From contig JAIKVV010000099.1 in assembly GCA_024685385.1 (NCBI GenBank), positions 1 through 46,343 of the forward strand: DNA of 46,343 nt, in the 5' to 3' direction. This document shows positions 1-8,062 of this stretch, in pieces; positions within the stretch are counted from its first letter, which is position 1, and every line of letters starts with the position of its first letter. The notes under the pieces were generated by a model. That model made no database searches. It was not told the origin of the DNA and saw only the letters and a program-made list of their open reading frames with translations. A program made the position numbers and the translations under genes. This DNA comes from Saccharofermentans sp. (GTDB lineage Bacteria > Bacillota > Clostridia > Saccharofermentanales > Saccharofermentanaceae).

Positions 1-1
1 G

Positions 2-1069
2 TCAAAGATCCCCGTAATCGAATTCCAATTGATTTCTGTAAGCATCGTAATAGATCAGGACATTCTTCTCGGTATCCATCGTGAGGAAACAACAAGCCAT
101 ATGAAGATCCTTAAAGAATTCATCCGTTGCGGGAAAACGGCTCATGTCATAGTCTTTCTTCCATTTTTTGAGCTGATTGACCTTGAATGTATCCTTATCA
201 AATCCGTTAGTGATACGTTCCTGATCCGTCAGCATGAAAAAGTTCAAAGTAAGGTTTCCGTATGATTCATCTCCCTGAAGGCCCCAGGTCGGATCCACAT
301 GATAGCCCTTGCCGCCCAATAACACATAGGTCCACATATGATGGCCTTTTACGCTGATGTTTATAGCTTCCACTCCTACCTGAAGAAGGAGATATGTAAA
401 GGTCTCTGCTAATTCACGGCAGGTACCCATCCTGGACATGAGGCATGCATATACCGAATAATCATCAACTGTCGTATTGATCTGAAGAGAATAGTCATAT
501 TTGAAATGCTTGCAGACGTAATCATAGAGTCCCATGATCTTCTCGAAATCAGAATATCCCGGACGGACCGCTGATTTAAGTATGCCTTCGACCTCCTTTT
601 CGAAGTTCTGCTCCCTCTCCTGATAGATCCTCTTATCAAGGAGATATTTGATCTTCCCGACACCGTCCTGATAGCCTGCTGCCTTGACATATGTTTGGGA
701 AGGAGGCAGGAACATGCCCATTACGGTTTGAGCCGTGCACCATTTATATGTTTCTTCGTCCTTGCATTTAAATGTTTCTCTTCCGGATCTTATCGCATCG
801 ATCATTTCGTGAAGAGTATTCCACATGTCTTCAGTAACGACTTCCGACAGGAGCTTGGTTTGAACATGAGGATTAAAGGCCACCAGATCCGGATCTCTTG
901 TTGTCGATGTGGGCGTTTCAGATGTTGTTGTGGTAGTTGTAGGTATAGTTGTAGTTGTTGCAACAGTCGTTGTCTCCGTTGACTCAAGCGTGGTTTCCTG
1001 CCCGTTAACACTGCAGGATGTAAGCATAGCCAATGCCAAAAATATACTTACTATCTTTGTTTTTTTCAT
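2..1069 (-). CDS. Lipoprotein with transglutaminase-like domain
   Basis: The 355-residue product starts with a lipoprotein signal (positive MKKTK, hydrophobic stretch, lipobox LTSC with Cys19), followed by a Thr/Ser-rich linker at about residues 25-58. The C-terminal half has a transglutaminase-like papain-fold core: GTCREL with Cys217, GHHMW with His244, and HVDPTWG with Asp259, the expected Cys-His-Asp triad. It is therefore probably a surface-anchored thiol protease or cross-linking enzyme; the substrate cannot be read from the sequence. It is last in a minus-strand run behind two alpha/beta hydrolases, 12 bases after the previous stop. The stop codon lies at the window edge, so the gene is complete. 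The start has only a weak GGGG ribosome site. Confidence 0.8.
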   Translation of the reverse strand: MKKTKIVSIFLALAMLTSCSVNGQETTLESTETTTVATTTTIPTTTTTTSETPTSTTRDPDLVAFNPHVQTKLLSEVVTEDMWNTLHEMIDAIRSGRETFKCKDEETYKWCTAQTVMGMFLPPSQTYVKAAGYQDGVGKIKYLLDKRIYQEREQNFEKEVEGILKSAVRPGYSDFEKIMGLYDYVCKHFKYDYSLQINTTVDDYSVYACLMSRMGTCRELAETFTYLLLQVGVEAINISVKGHHMWTYVLLGGKGYHVDPTWGLQGDESYGNLTLNFFMLTDQERITNGFDKDTFKVNQLKKWKKDYDMSRFPATDEFFKDLHMACCFLTMDTEKNVLIYYDAYRNQLEFDYGDL

Positions 1070-1081
1070 ATGTACCCCAAA

Positions 1082-1942
1082 TTATAAAAGGTAACCGGCG
1101 ACCTCGCCGATCAGATCATATCCATTCAAACAGGGCTTAAAGACAGCCCCCGTATGTCCCTTCGATCCCTTTCCAAAAAGCCGGTGTTCGACACTATTAT
1201 TAATCAGGATCTTCTCAAAGTGGTATGTCATTTTCTTTAAAATATCTTTCTCATTTGTGATTAGCGCAGTCTTCGGCAGTTTCTTAATGTCTTCATTCTC
1301 ATCGAAAAGAAGATATCCATACCTCTTGTCTTCCTCATAATCCTTGGGGAAGACCATCTTTCTCATCCCGTTATAGGCAATGCTGTTCTTGTAAAAATGC
1401 ATGAGACCGCAATCCAGTAAGATCCCTTTATACTGATAATCCTTATCCTCAAATCCGTAGTCAGATCTCATTTCAGAAGACAGGGTCAACAGCGCTTCTG
1501 CCGCAGCAAGAACGCAGCCGGAAGAGTGCCCCGCGATATAGAGCCTGTCAGTGTCACCGCCGTAAGATGCGGCATTTGAGACAATCCGGCGCACCGCCTT
1601 ATCGATATCTTCTATCTGATCGAAAACAGTATATTCGGGATATGCAAGACGGAAATCGATCTCGAAGACCGTAAAGCCCTTCTGCGCGAAGACATTTGCA
1701 TAGACCCTGTCGAATTCCTTTCCGTAAGAGATAAAGCCGCCGCCGTGGATATCGATCAACACAGGCTTTAGATTTCCGTCATCTGCATAATAGATGTCCA
1801 GCTTATGTTCCGGGATCCCGTCATCGGAATAAGAGACATCCTTAACTTCCCTGATGTCACCGGATATCTGCGAAAGATCTATTCTGGCAAGATCCTTCGG
1901 GTAGGCTTTCTCGCCGCTTATCTTCATGATCTTATTGATCAT
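1082..1942 (-). CDS. Alpha/beta hydrolase (esterase/lipase, HSL-like)
   Basis: The product has the alpha/beta-hydrolase signature of the hormone-sensitive-lipase-like esterases: an HGGGF oxyanion-hole motif and the nucleophile elbow GHSSG. A downstream Asp (NEKDIL) and His (KGHTG) fit the rest of the triad. No signal peptide is visible, so it is probably cytoplasmic. I chose the ATG at 1942 because GGGGAG lies about eight bases upstream and because the longer reading frame would overlap the preceding gene; the gap to that gene is four bases. It is the middle gene of a three-gene minus-strand run (hydrolase, hydrolase, transglutaminase-like lipoprotein). The substrate is unknown. Confidence 0.8.
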   Translation of the reverse strand: MINKIMKISGEKAYPKDLARIDLSQISGDIREVKDVSYSDDGIPEHKLDIYYADDGNLKPVLIDIHGGGFISYGKEFDRVYANVFAQKGFTVFEIDFRLAYPEYTVFDQIEDIDKAVRRIVSNAASYGGDTDRLYIAGHSSGCVLAAAEALLTLSSEMRSDYGFEDKDYQYKGILLDCGLMHFYKNSIAYNGMRKMVFPKDYEEDKRYGYLLFDENEDIKKLPKTALITNEKDILKKMTYHFEKILINNSVEHRLFGKGSKGHTGAVFKPCLNGYDLIGEVAGYLL

Positions 1943-1946
1943 ATCA

Positions 1947-2801
1947 TTACTCCCCTGTTCCTGTTGCTTCCGCTGCCGCATCGTGCCAGACCGCGAAAAA
2001 CATCATGTGAGTTCCTCCCGGCACGATATGGATTTCCTTAGCATTATATGTCCTGGCAAGATATTGCGCAAACTCGACGGTCGTCGTCTCATCCTTATCA
2101 CCGTTCCAGACATATACCGGGATCAATGGATCTATATGCGGATGTTCTCTTTTCGCGAAAAGAGAGATCGCATCAAGATAGGCTCCCTTCGCTCTCTTTG
2201 TTATGGACATGAGGATCGCATCCTTATAGATTTCTTTATTCGCTTTATATATTGACTGCTCGAAAGCAGCCATCTGTGCAATCCTGCCGTCCAGGATCTT
2301 GTCTATCTTCTTATTGACCACATATGCCGTAGTCAGGAAATAAAGTCTGGCTATTGGTCTGCACTTCGTTATGAAGAATCTCCTCTTAAGAAGGTCGCGC
2401 GTCATGAGATGTTCGGTCTCGCTGCAATTAAGCGGAGGAAGGCTGCTAAGTAATGTCAATGATCTTGTCATCCCTTTATTTTGTTCAGCAAAGACCTGTG
2501 CATAAAATCCTCCGGCGCTGTGCCCGAAAAGATGCAGTCCGGATACGCCATGTTCCTTCAAGACATCCTTTATCAAGGAGAAGAAATCTTCCATCTCATA
2601 TTCCCCGATCAGATCAGACATGCCGACTCCGGGTCTGTCAAAAGATAAAACGCATGATCCTTCCTTATCAGCATCGGGAGGAAGAAAATCAGATGAAGCA
2701 AGAAAGCCGTGGAAAAAGAGGCAGCAGATATCCGTCCACTCGCCGTATCTTGTGAAGGTCAAAACCTTTCCGTTAAATTCTTTCGATTCGTGATAAACCA
2801 T
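1947..2801 (-). CDS. Alpha/beta hydrolase
   Basis: This is a second alpha/beta-hydrolase-fold protein of about 284 residues. It has an HGF oxyanion turn (FFHGFLAS), a GHSAGG nucleophile elbow, a likely acid in WNGDKD and a C-terminal His in GGTHMMF, which matches the family's usual length and order of motifs. It appears soluble. A GTG codon immediately precedes the ATG used here and neither has a strong ribosome site, so the start is uncertain by one codon. It is the first gene of a tight run with the next hydrolase (four-base gap), which suggests the two act on related substrates. The specific reaction cannot be inferred. Confidence 0.75.
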   Translation of the reverse strand: MVYHESKEFNGKVLTFTRYGEWTDICCLFFHGFLASSDFLPPDADKEGSCVLSFDRPGVGMSDLIGEYEMEDFFSLIKDVLKEHGVSGLHLFGHSAGGFYAQVFAEQNKGMTRSLTLLSSLPPLNCSETEHLMTRDLLKRRFFITKCRPIARLYFLTTAYVVNKKIDKILDGRIAQMAAFEQSIYKANKEIYKDAILMSITKRAKGAYLDAISLFAKREHPHIDPLIPVYVWNGDKDETTTVEFAQYLARTYNAKEIHIVPGGTHMMFFAVWHDAAAEATGTGE

Positions 2802-2951
2802 CACAAGTAATATAGCACATACTTTTTCAAAAAATTTTTCAGACCGCTGTCATATCATCGAAAAATTGTTGTCTCTATGAGTATAAAGGTCAGATCGCAA
2901 GATAACGGAAGCGACATACCAAACAAAAAGACACATAGGGAGGAAACTACC

Positions 2952-4568
2952 ATGAAGAGGAAATTATTTACATTATTGCTGGCAGGAGCCATCGCAGTTA
3001 CGGGAACAGCATGCGCAAGTCATTCTGCAACGAGCACGACCGAAGGCCCTCAGCAGACCTATTGCACAACTGCATATGTTGACACAGTATGTGATTCAAC
3101 GGCTGAAGCAGAGTATTACGAATCAACTTATGCAGCAGCAGAGGCAAATGGCGAAGAGGATTACTACTCAGAACCTTACAGGGACTTCAATACCGAAGAA
3201 TATAACACGATCAAGGAGAACGGCTTCATCGATGTTGCAAACACCCCTCTTTCGACATTTGCAGCAGACGTTGATACCGGTTCCTACTGCAACTTGAGAA
3301 GACTCATTAAAAACGGCTGGGATCTTAACAATGTCGCATCCGCCATCAGAACAGAAGAGATGGTCAACTATTTCGACTACAAAGTCGACGATAAGGACAA
3401 AGTCTTCTCCGTTCAGTATTCAGTCGGAGAATGCCCCTGGAATGAGAGAAATAAGCTCCTCATCCTTACGATGCAGGCAAATGCAGAGACCAATGTACCT
3501 AATGAAGGCAACAATTTCGTATTTCTGATAGATTCATCAGGATCTATGGAAAGCCCCGATAAGCTTGATCTCGTAAAGCAGAGTTTCAAGCTCCTGGCAG
3601 GAACCTTGGGTCCTCAGGACAGAGTATCCATAGTAACTTATTCCGGAAGTTCCGAGACCCTCCTCGTAGGATCCAATAACTACGATGAGATCTGCAGAAA
3701 GCTTGACAGCATTACCGCATGGGGCGGCACGAACGGTTCCGGCGGGATCAATGCAGCATACGACTGCGCAGCAAGAAACTTCGTAAAGAACGGCAACAAC
3801 CGCGTCATCATCGCATCCGACGGCGACATGAACCTCGGCATCACGAGCCAGAGCGGTCTCGTGGACCTCATCAAAGAGAAGAAAGAATCCGGTGTATTCC
3901 TCACAGTTTTGGGCTACGGCCAGGGCAATTACAGCGATGCAAACATGGAATCCATCGCTGACGCCGGCAACGGCAACTACTTCTACATCGATTCCATCGA
4001 GGAAGCAGAAAGAGTCCTCTGCGAGAAAGTTAAGCAGACAACGATAACCGTTGCAAAAGACGTTAAGTTCCAGCTTGAATTCAACCCCGCCGAAGTTACA
4101 TCCTACAGACAGATCGGCTATGAGAACAGACAGATGTCCGCAAGGGATTTTGCAGACGATACAAAGGACGGCGGCGAGATCGGCGCAGGCGCACAGGTAA
4201 CGGTATGCTACGAGATAGTACCTGCTAAGTCAGGATCCGGAGATAAGGGACTTAAGTATCAGGATGTTAATCTTTCCGATAAAGCAGGTTCCGGCGAACT
4301 TTGCACCGTATCCGTAAGATATAAGGCACCCGATTCCGACACAAGCTCCCTCATCGAGTATCCCCTCGTTGACAAGGGAATCAGCAACCGTGATGACTTT
4401 AACTTCATCTGCGGAATCATCGAAACATCGATGGTCTTGAGGAACAGCGAATATAAGGGCAGTGCAACTTACAATTCGGCAATGCAGCTGGCTTCTTCCG
4501 GCAAGGCCAACAACAAGTACAGAGCAGATTTCTGTGATCTTCTCGTAAGGCTCGGCGCAGACAGATAA
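2952..4568 (+). CDS. von Willebrand factor type A domain lipoprotein (YfbK-like)
   Basis: The ATG at 2952 follows a GGGAGG site and gives a 538-residue lipoprotein (lipobox ending in Cys21). An acidic linker rich in Glu and Tyr leads to the N-terminal YfbK-type segment (FAADVDTGSY, RTEEMVNYFDY). A vWA domain follows at about residues 188-365, with an intact MIDAS (DSSGS at 194-198, GGTN, ASDGD). The C-terminal part matches the region usually found in YfbK-like proteins. vWA domains bind proteins through a chelated Mg or Mn ion, so an envelope adhesion or assembly role is likely. It stands alone, convergent with the next gene across a hairpin. Confidence 0.85.
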   Translation: MKRKLFTLLLAGAIAVTGTACASHSATSTTEGPQQTYCTTAYVDTVCDSTAEAEYYESTYAAAEANGEEDYYSEPYRDFNTEEYNTIKENGFIDVANTPLSTFAADVDTGSYCNLRRLIKNGWDLNNVASAIRTEEMVNYFDYKVDDKDKVFSVQYSVGECPWNERNKLLILTMQANAETNVPNEGNNFVFLIDSSGSMESPDKLDLVKQSFKLLAGTLGPQDRVSIVTYSGSSETLLVGSNNYDEICRKLDSITAWGGTNGSGGINAAYDCAARNFVKNGNNRVIIASDGDMNLGITSQSGLVDLIKEKKESGVFLTVLGYGQGNYSDANMESIADAGNGNYFYIDSIEEAERVLCEKVKQTTITVAKDVKFQLEFNPAEVTSYRQIGYENRQMSARDFADDTKDGGEIGAGAQVTVCYEIVPAKSGSGDKGLKYQDVNLSDKAGSGELCTVSVRYKAPDSDTSSLIEYPLVDKGISNRDDFNFICGIIETSMVLRNSEYKGSATYNSAMQLASSGKANNKYRADFCDLLVRLGADR

Positions 4569-4593
4569 GATCTGACCATAGATAGATCCACGG

Positions 4594-4630
4594 AATGCCC
4601 TGAAGCGGATTATATCCCTTCGGGGCATTT
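4594..4630 (+). terminator. Hairpin between convergent genes
   Basis: Arms AATGCCCTGAAG (4594-4605) and CTTCGGGGCATT (4618-4629) pair along 12 positions with one T-G wobble and are followed by a short T run on the plus strand. It lies between the vWA gene and the converging hypothetical gene, so it can act as terminator for the former and possibly for both. Confidence 0.65.
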
Positions 4631-5169
4631 CACATGTAATCTCTTATCATGTCATCAGTCCAGACGTGCGCTTCTATGTATCTTTCGGGACCATATCTTC
4701 CGTCTCCATTCCAGTCCTGGGGAAGGCCGTACTTTTCGATGATCTTAAGGATCTCATCGTATGAATAAAGCTTCCCCCTGTATTCTTTCCCGTCATTGAC
4801 CTTGCCGCTGAATGTCGGCATCGAATCACCATAGGTAAAAGACAGTTTGGACTTGTCGAACTTTTCGACCGGTATCTTGATGTAATCCCCCTGCTCATAC
4901 CATGTCGAAAGCCAGGGGCTGAATTCCACCACCATGTAGTGCGGGGAATCTATATCCGGCACTCCGCCCATGGCTTTAAACTCCTTAAGCAGGACCGCTT
5001 CGGTGTTCCTTCTTTTCACAACATAAAGATCATCCCGCCGGGCCGACATGGAATCCGGCCTTTCTGCCTTGATCTTCTCTAATATGTCGTGCGCTTCTTC
5101 GCAAGATACCGCAGTAAGGCTCTTGAAAGGTCCCGTCCTCTTATCGAAAAAATGGTAAAGATACTTCAT
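4630..5169 (-). CDS. Conserved hypothetical protein
   Basis: A soluble protein of about 179 residues starting MKYLYHFFDKRTGPF. I recognise the general pattern (opening YLYHxFDKRTGPF, middle HYMVVEFSPWLSTW, end GLPQDWNGDGRYGPERY) as that of uncharacterised proteins in Clostridia, but know no function. There is no signal peptide or membrane segment. In-frame upstream starts (TTG at 5202, ATG at 5178) would add up to 11 residues that do not fit the family pattern. The strongest ribosome site in the area (AGGAGG at 5216-5221) serves a different frame, a 22-codon reading frame that overlaps this start, so translation may be coupled. Confidence 0.6.
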   Translation of the reverse strand: MKYLYHFFDKRTGPFKSLTAVSCEEAHDILEKIKAERPDSMSARRDDLYVVKRRNTEAVLLKEFKAMGGVPDIDSPHYMVVEFSPWLSTWYEQGDYIKIPVEKFDKSKLSFTYGDSMPTFSGKVNDGKEYRGKLYSYDEILKIIEKYGLPQDWNGDGRYGPERYIEAHVWTDDMIRDYM

Positions 5170-5209
5170 ATGTTTCATTTCCGGGCGTGCTCTGCACTTC
5201 AACGCCCAT
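5141..5209 (-). other. Short upstream reading frame with strong RBS
   Basis: AGGAGG at 5216-5221 is placed six bases from an ATG at 5209 that opens a 22-codon frame ending at 5141. It overlaps the first ten codons of the downstream hypothetical gene in another frame. A GGGCGT/ACGCCC inverted repeat lies inside it. It could be a leader peptide that couples translation, or the mark of a frameshift in the main gene. Confidence 0.35.
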
Positions 5210-5285
5210 ATTCATCCTCCTTTTCGACGGAGACGATGCATGTCGGCAGGAATATGGAATCCGCAAATCTCTGAACATCCGCAGA

Positions 5286-6965
5286 TCAAGCCGGCTGCGG
5301 TATATACACTTTGCTTTGCAACATATGATTGGCCACACACCAGTTGCCGAATTTGGTAAATACGTCATCACCGAAAGCTTCCTTTATGGCGGCAGCATAT
5401 TTTCTTGTTTTGGCTTCACTGTAGTTTCCGTATGAATAATCCAGCTTTTTCTCGATTATCTTGTCAACAAGCTTGCTGAAATATTTGTCTCCATACTCGT
5501 TTTTCAGAAAATCACATATAGCATAGCCATAGCGATAGATATAATAATGTTCATCACAAACATCCGGATTATATTCTTCAATAAAGATCCTTTCTGCATT
5601 TGAGGCATTTACCTTTTCGGGAACAGGTCCGGTGCCACCGTCAAAACTCCTTCGATCTATGACCTCCTGTATTGAAGGATAATCATCTGCCAGCTCATAA
5701 AGCGTATTGATACCTGCATACTGTGCAATGCCCTCAGCCAGGATGTCCGTGTACTGGCAATATCTGAGACTTATCGCATGAGTGATCTCGTGAGAGAAAT
5801 TCTCATAATCCACATAGTCATAACTGTCTCTGGATTTGTCTTTGTAATAGGGCGATGAGTTCCAATAATCTTCTGAAATAAAAGCCTTATCGTAGATCTT
5901 AACGTATTGTTCGAAAGCATGACTAATATATCCCGAATTCTCTTTATCGAGCATAAGTAAGATCGGGATCTTAGCTCCCACATCCCAATCTAACCAGGGT
6001 TCATTGTTTGTGCCATATAAGTTGTAGTTTCCAAAGTCTGAAACAAATCCTTTTGCATTATGGGAAAGCCCCAATTGCGCTTCGACCTCGTCTACGATCG
6101 CATCAAGATTTACCTTAAGGTCTCCCGGAACATCTATGTGCTTCTCGAGGAAAAGGATGTATTTCTCAGACTCGATGTAACAATAATCATCTGCTATGAA
6201 ATGGTGGTCTTTGACACCGTCGAGAGTGATCTTCTTATAGGGAGTAGTATCCTTGGCATTGGGCTTGGGTGTGGGGCTTACGGGAGTTTGAGCCTTTTTT
6301 CCTGCATATCTCCAGAGGAAGGTAACGATCTGTTTTCTCGTGCAGATGCCGTTAGGTGAGAACTTCTTCGTGCCGGAGATACCGGTCGTGATCCCCTTGT
6401 CCTTTGCCCAGAGGATCGCAGGATACATATCCTTGCCGATAGACGGCTTTACGTCCGTAAAGGGGCTCTCTTTCGAAGAATATTTCTTCTGATCGGGCTT
6501 GCCCGCATATCTATAGAGGAAAGTCACTATGTGCGCCCTGCTGCACTTCGTGTCAGGACGGAAGGTGTTGTCGCTGTAGCCTGCAACTATCTTCTTTCCC
6601 GACGCCCAGAGGATGGCCTTGTACATGTCGGCGTGGGCGTTCTTATATTTCGCATCGATGTCGGTGAAGGGGCTCTCGGAGGATTTGGGCTCGGGCTTGC
6701 CTGCCAGTCTCCAGATAAAAGTCACGGCCTGCGCTCTTGTGCAGGGATCTTCGGGACCGAACTTGTCGGTATTTTTGATGCCTGTGGTAATGCCTTTATC
6801 AACGGCCCAATAGATCGCCTTATAACCGTCAGAGGAAGGACTCAAGTCCACATCTGAGAAGACTTTCTTGGCTGCAGCCTTTGCGCCTGCGGAAGGAATG
6901 AAGATAACGGATGCCAGAAGCGCTGCCAGCAGCACAACGATCAATGCTTTTATATGTCGTTTCAT
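5286..6965 (-). CDS. SLH-domain surface protein with HEXXH metallopeptidase domain
   Basis: The 559-residue protein has a Sec signal peptide (about residues 1-29) and three consecutive S-layer homology repeats (about 35-92, 98-157, 167-223), each with the FTD/FSD start, AI-W centre and TR/SR-x-x-x-V-T-F end. A Pro/Thr linker (228-243) leads to a C-terminal domain with HEITH at 392-396 and a downstream Glu in ILAEGIAQY (Glu411). This is the layout of a zinc metallopeptidase of the gluzincin type. It is probably anchored to secondary cell-wall polymer through the SLH repeats and acts outside the cell. It is monocistronic as far as I can see. Peptidase activity is inferred from the motif alone. 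Confidence 0.8.
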   Translation of the reverse strand: MKRHIKALIVVLLAALLASVIFIPSAGAKAAAKKVFSDVDLSPSSDGYKAIYWAVDKGITTGIKNTDKFGPEDPCTRAQAVTFIWRLAGKPEPKSSESPFTDIDAKYKNAHADMYKAILWASGKKIVAGYSDNTFRPDTKCSRAHIVTFLYRYAGKPDQKKYSSKESPFTDVKPSIGKDMYPAILWAKDKGITTGISGTKKFSPNGICTRKQIVTFLWRYAGKKAQTPVSPTPKPNAKDTTPYKKITLDGVKDHHFIADDYCYIESEKYILFLEKHIDVPGDLKVNLDAIVDEVEAQLGLSHNAKGFVSDFGNYNLYGTNNEPWLDWDVGAKIPILLMLDKENSGYISHAFEQYVKIYDKAFISEDYWNSSPYYKDKSRDSYDYVDYENFSHEITHAISLRYCQYTDILAEGIAQYAGINTLYELADDYPSIQEVIDRRSFDGGTGPVPEKVNASNAERIFIEEYNPDVCDEHYYIYRYGYAICDFLKNEYGDKYFSKLVDKIIEKKLDYSYGNYSEAKTRKYAAAIKEAFGDDVFTKFGNWCVANHMLQSKVYIPQPA

Positions 6966-7033
6966 ATTGATGATCCCCTTTGTAATCCTGATCGATACAT
7001 TAGGGGTATTATATCACGCCGGCTTTGTCTTTA

Positions 7034-7816
7034 TCAGCCCAAGGCCACATCCAGAGCCATCATAAGGCTGAAGCCAATGGCAAAGGATATTACTCCTACA
7101 TTTGTATGTTTGCCCTGGCTCATCTCGGGGATCAGTTCTTCGACTACTACATAGAGCATGGCCCCTGCGGCAAATGACAGAAGATAGGGCATGGCGGGAA
7201 CCACCATTCCTGCGATAAGGACCGTAAGCCCTCCGAAAACAGGTTCCACGGCACCTGAAAGAACTCCGAGCCAGAAGGACTTGGGCTTGCTCTTCCCCTC
7301 CGAAAAGAGAGGCATCGATATGATCGCGCCTTCGGGGAAGTTCTGTATGGCGATACCGAGCGCAAGCGCCATTGCAGCGCCGGCGGTTATATTAGCTGTT
7401 CCGCTCATGAGTCCCGCATAAACGACACCTACGGCCATACCTTCAGGAATATTATGGAGCGTCACAGCCAGAACGAGCATGGCAGTCCTCGTAAGTTTGC
7501 TTCTGGGTCCTTCAGTCTGATTGATCGCAACATGAAGGTGAGGGATTACGTGATCGAGCAACAGCAGGAAGAGGATGCCTGCCCAAAAGCCCAAAAAAGC
7601 GGGCAAGAAAGCCAGCCTCCCCTTATCCAGCGATTGTTCTATCGCGGGAACTATAAGGCTCCAGATAGATGCCGCGACCATGACGCCGGCGGCAAAGCCG
7701 GTAAGTGCGCGCTGAACACTGTCCTTTAAGTCCTTCTTGAGGAAGAAAACACAGGCAGCGCCCAATGAAGTTCCGATAAAAGGGATCAGAAGTCCCGTGA
7801 TAATTGTCTTGATCAT
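7034..7816 (-). CDS. ZIP-family divalent metal transporter
   Basis: A 260-residue multi-pass membrane protein with the ZIP signature: HNIPEGMAVG in one helix and QNFPEGAIISMP in the next, which hold the metal-site His, Asn, Pro and Glu, plus an EELIPEM motif near the end. It resembles the bacterial ZupT/GufA group, which import Zn, Fe or Mn. Its ATG follows the stop of the upstream broken ECF/ATPase fragment by a single base. It is therefore the last gene of the minus-strand run that begins with the two ABC half-transporters and their GTTAGC operators, which suggests a metal-responsive role. The metal cannot be determined by reading. Confidence 0.85.
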   Translation of the reverse strand: MIKTIITGLLIPFIGTSLGAACVFFLKKDLKDSVQRALTGFAAGVMVAASIWSLIVPAIEQSLDKGRLAFLPAFLGFWAGILFLLLLDHVIPHLHVAINQTEGPRSKLTRTAMLVLAVTLHNIPEGMAVGVVYAGLMSGTANITAGAAMALALGIAIQNFPEGAIISMPLFSEGKSKPKSFWLGVLSGAVEPVFGGLTVLIAGMVVPAMPYLLSFAAGAMLYVVVEELIPEMSQGKHTNVGVISFAIGFSLMMALDVALG

Positions 7817-7817
7817 C

Positions 7818-8042
7818 TTATAACCTCTTCATGTATCCTGTTTTGCCGTTTTCGATACAGCGCAGATAGTCGCAGCACATCTCTACGAGTTCGGGATCAT
7901 GCGTTGCCACGATGAAAGGATGGATATATCCCAACATTCCGCATGCAAATTCCACTACGAACAATATTGCAGTGAATATGCCCACCGTGATGAAATCCTA
8001 GGGCTTAAGCCTGTTTGTCTTAACGTTTGTATCTGTACTCAT
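7818..8042 (-). pseudogene. Chimeric remnant: ECF S-component start fused to ABC ATPase end
   Basis: On the minus strand an ATG at 8042 opens a 75-codon frame ending at 7818, interrupted by a TAG at codon 15. Codons 11-42 (RLKP-stop-DFITVGIFTAILFVV, then CGMLGYI) match the N-terminus of MptD-family S-components; the intact gene at 17029 has RLKGKDLITVGIYTALY at the same place. From about codon 43 the frame becomes the C-terminus of an ECF-type ATPase, FIVATHDPELVEMCCD; the intact ATPase at 18351 has FIVTHDPELIAECCDEL. A deletion has therefore removed most of the S-component, any T-component and most of the ATPase. It sits between the ABC pair and the ZIP gene, so this locus once carried an ECF module downstream of its exporters. 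Confidence 0.85.
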
Positions 8043-8062
8043 TATATTATTTTCCATTGTTT

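Noticed and set aside
4230..4628. 132-codon open frame on the minus strand opposite the vWA gene end
   Set aside because: It lies almost wholly antisense to a well-supported gene, has no ribosome site and no recognisable domain.
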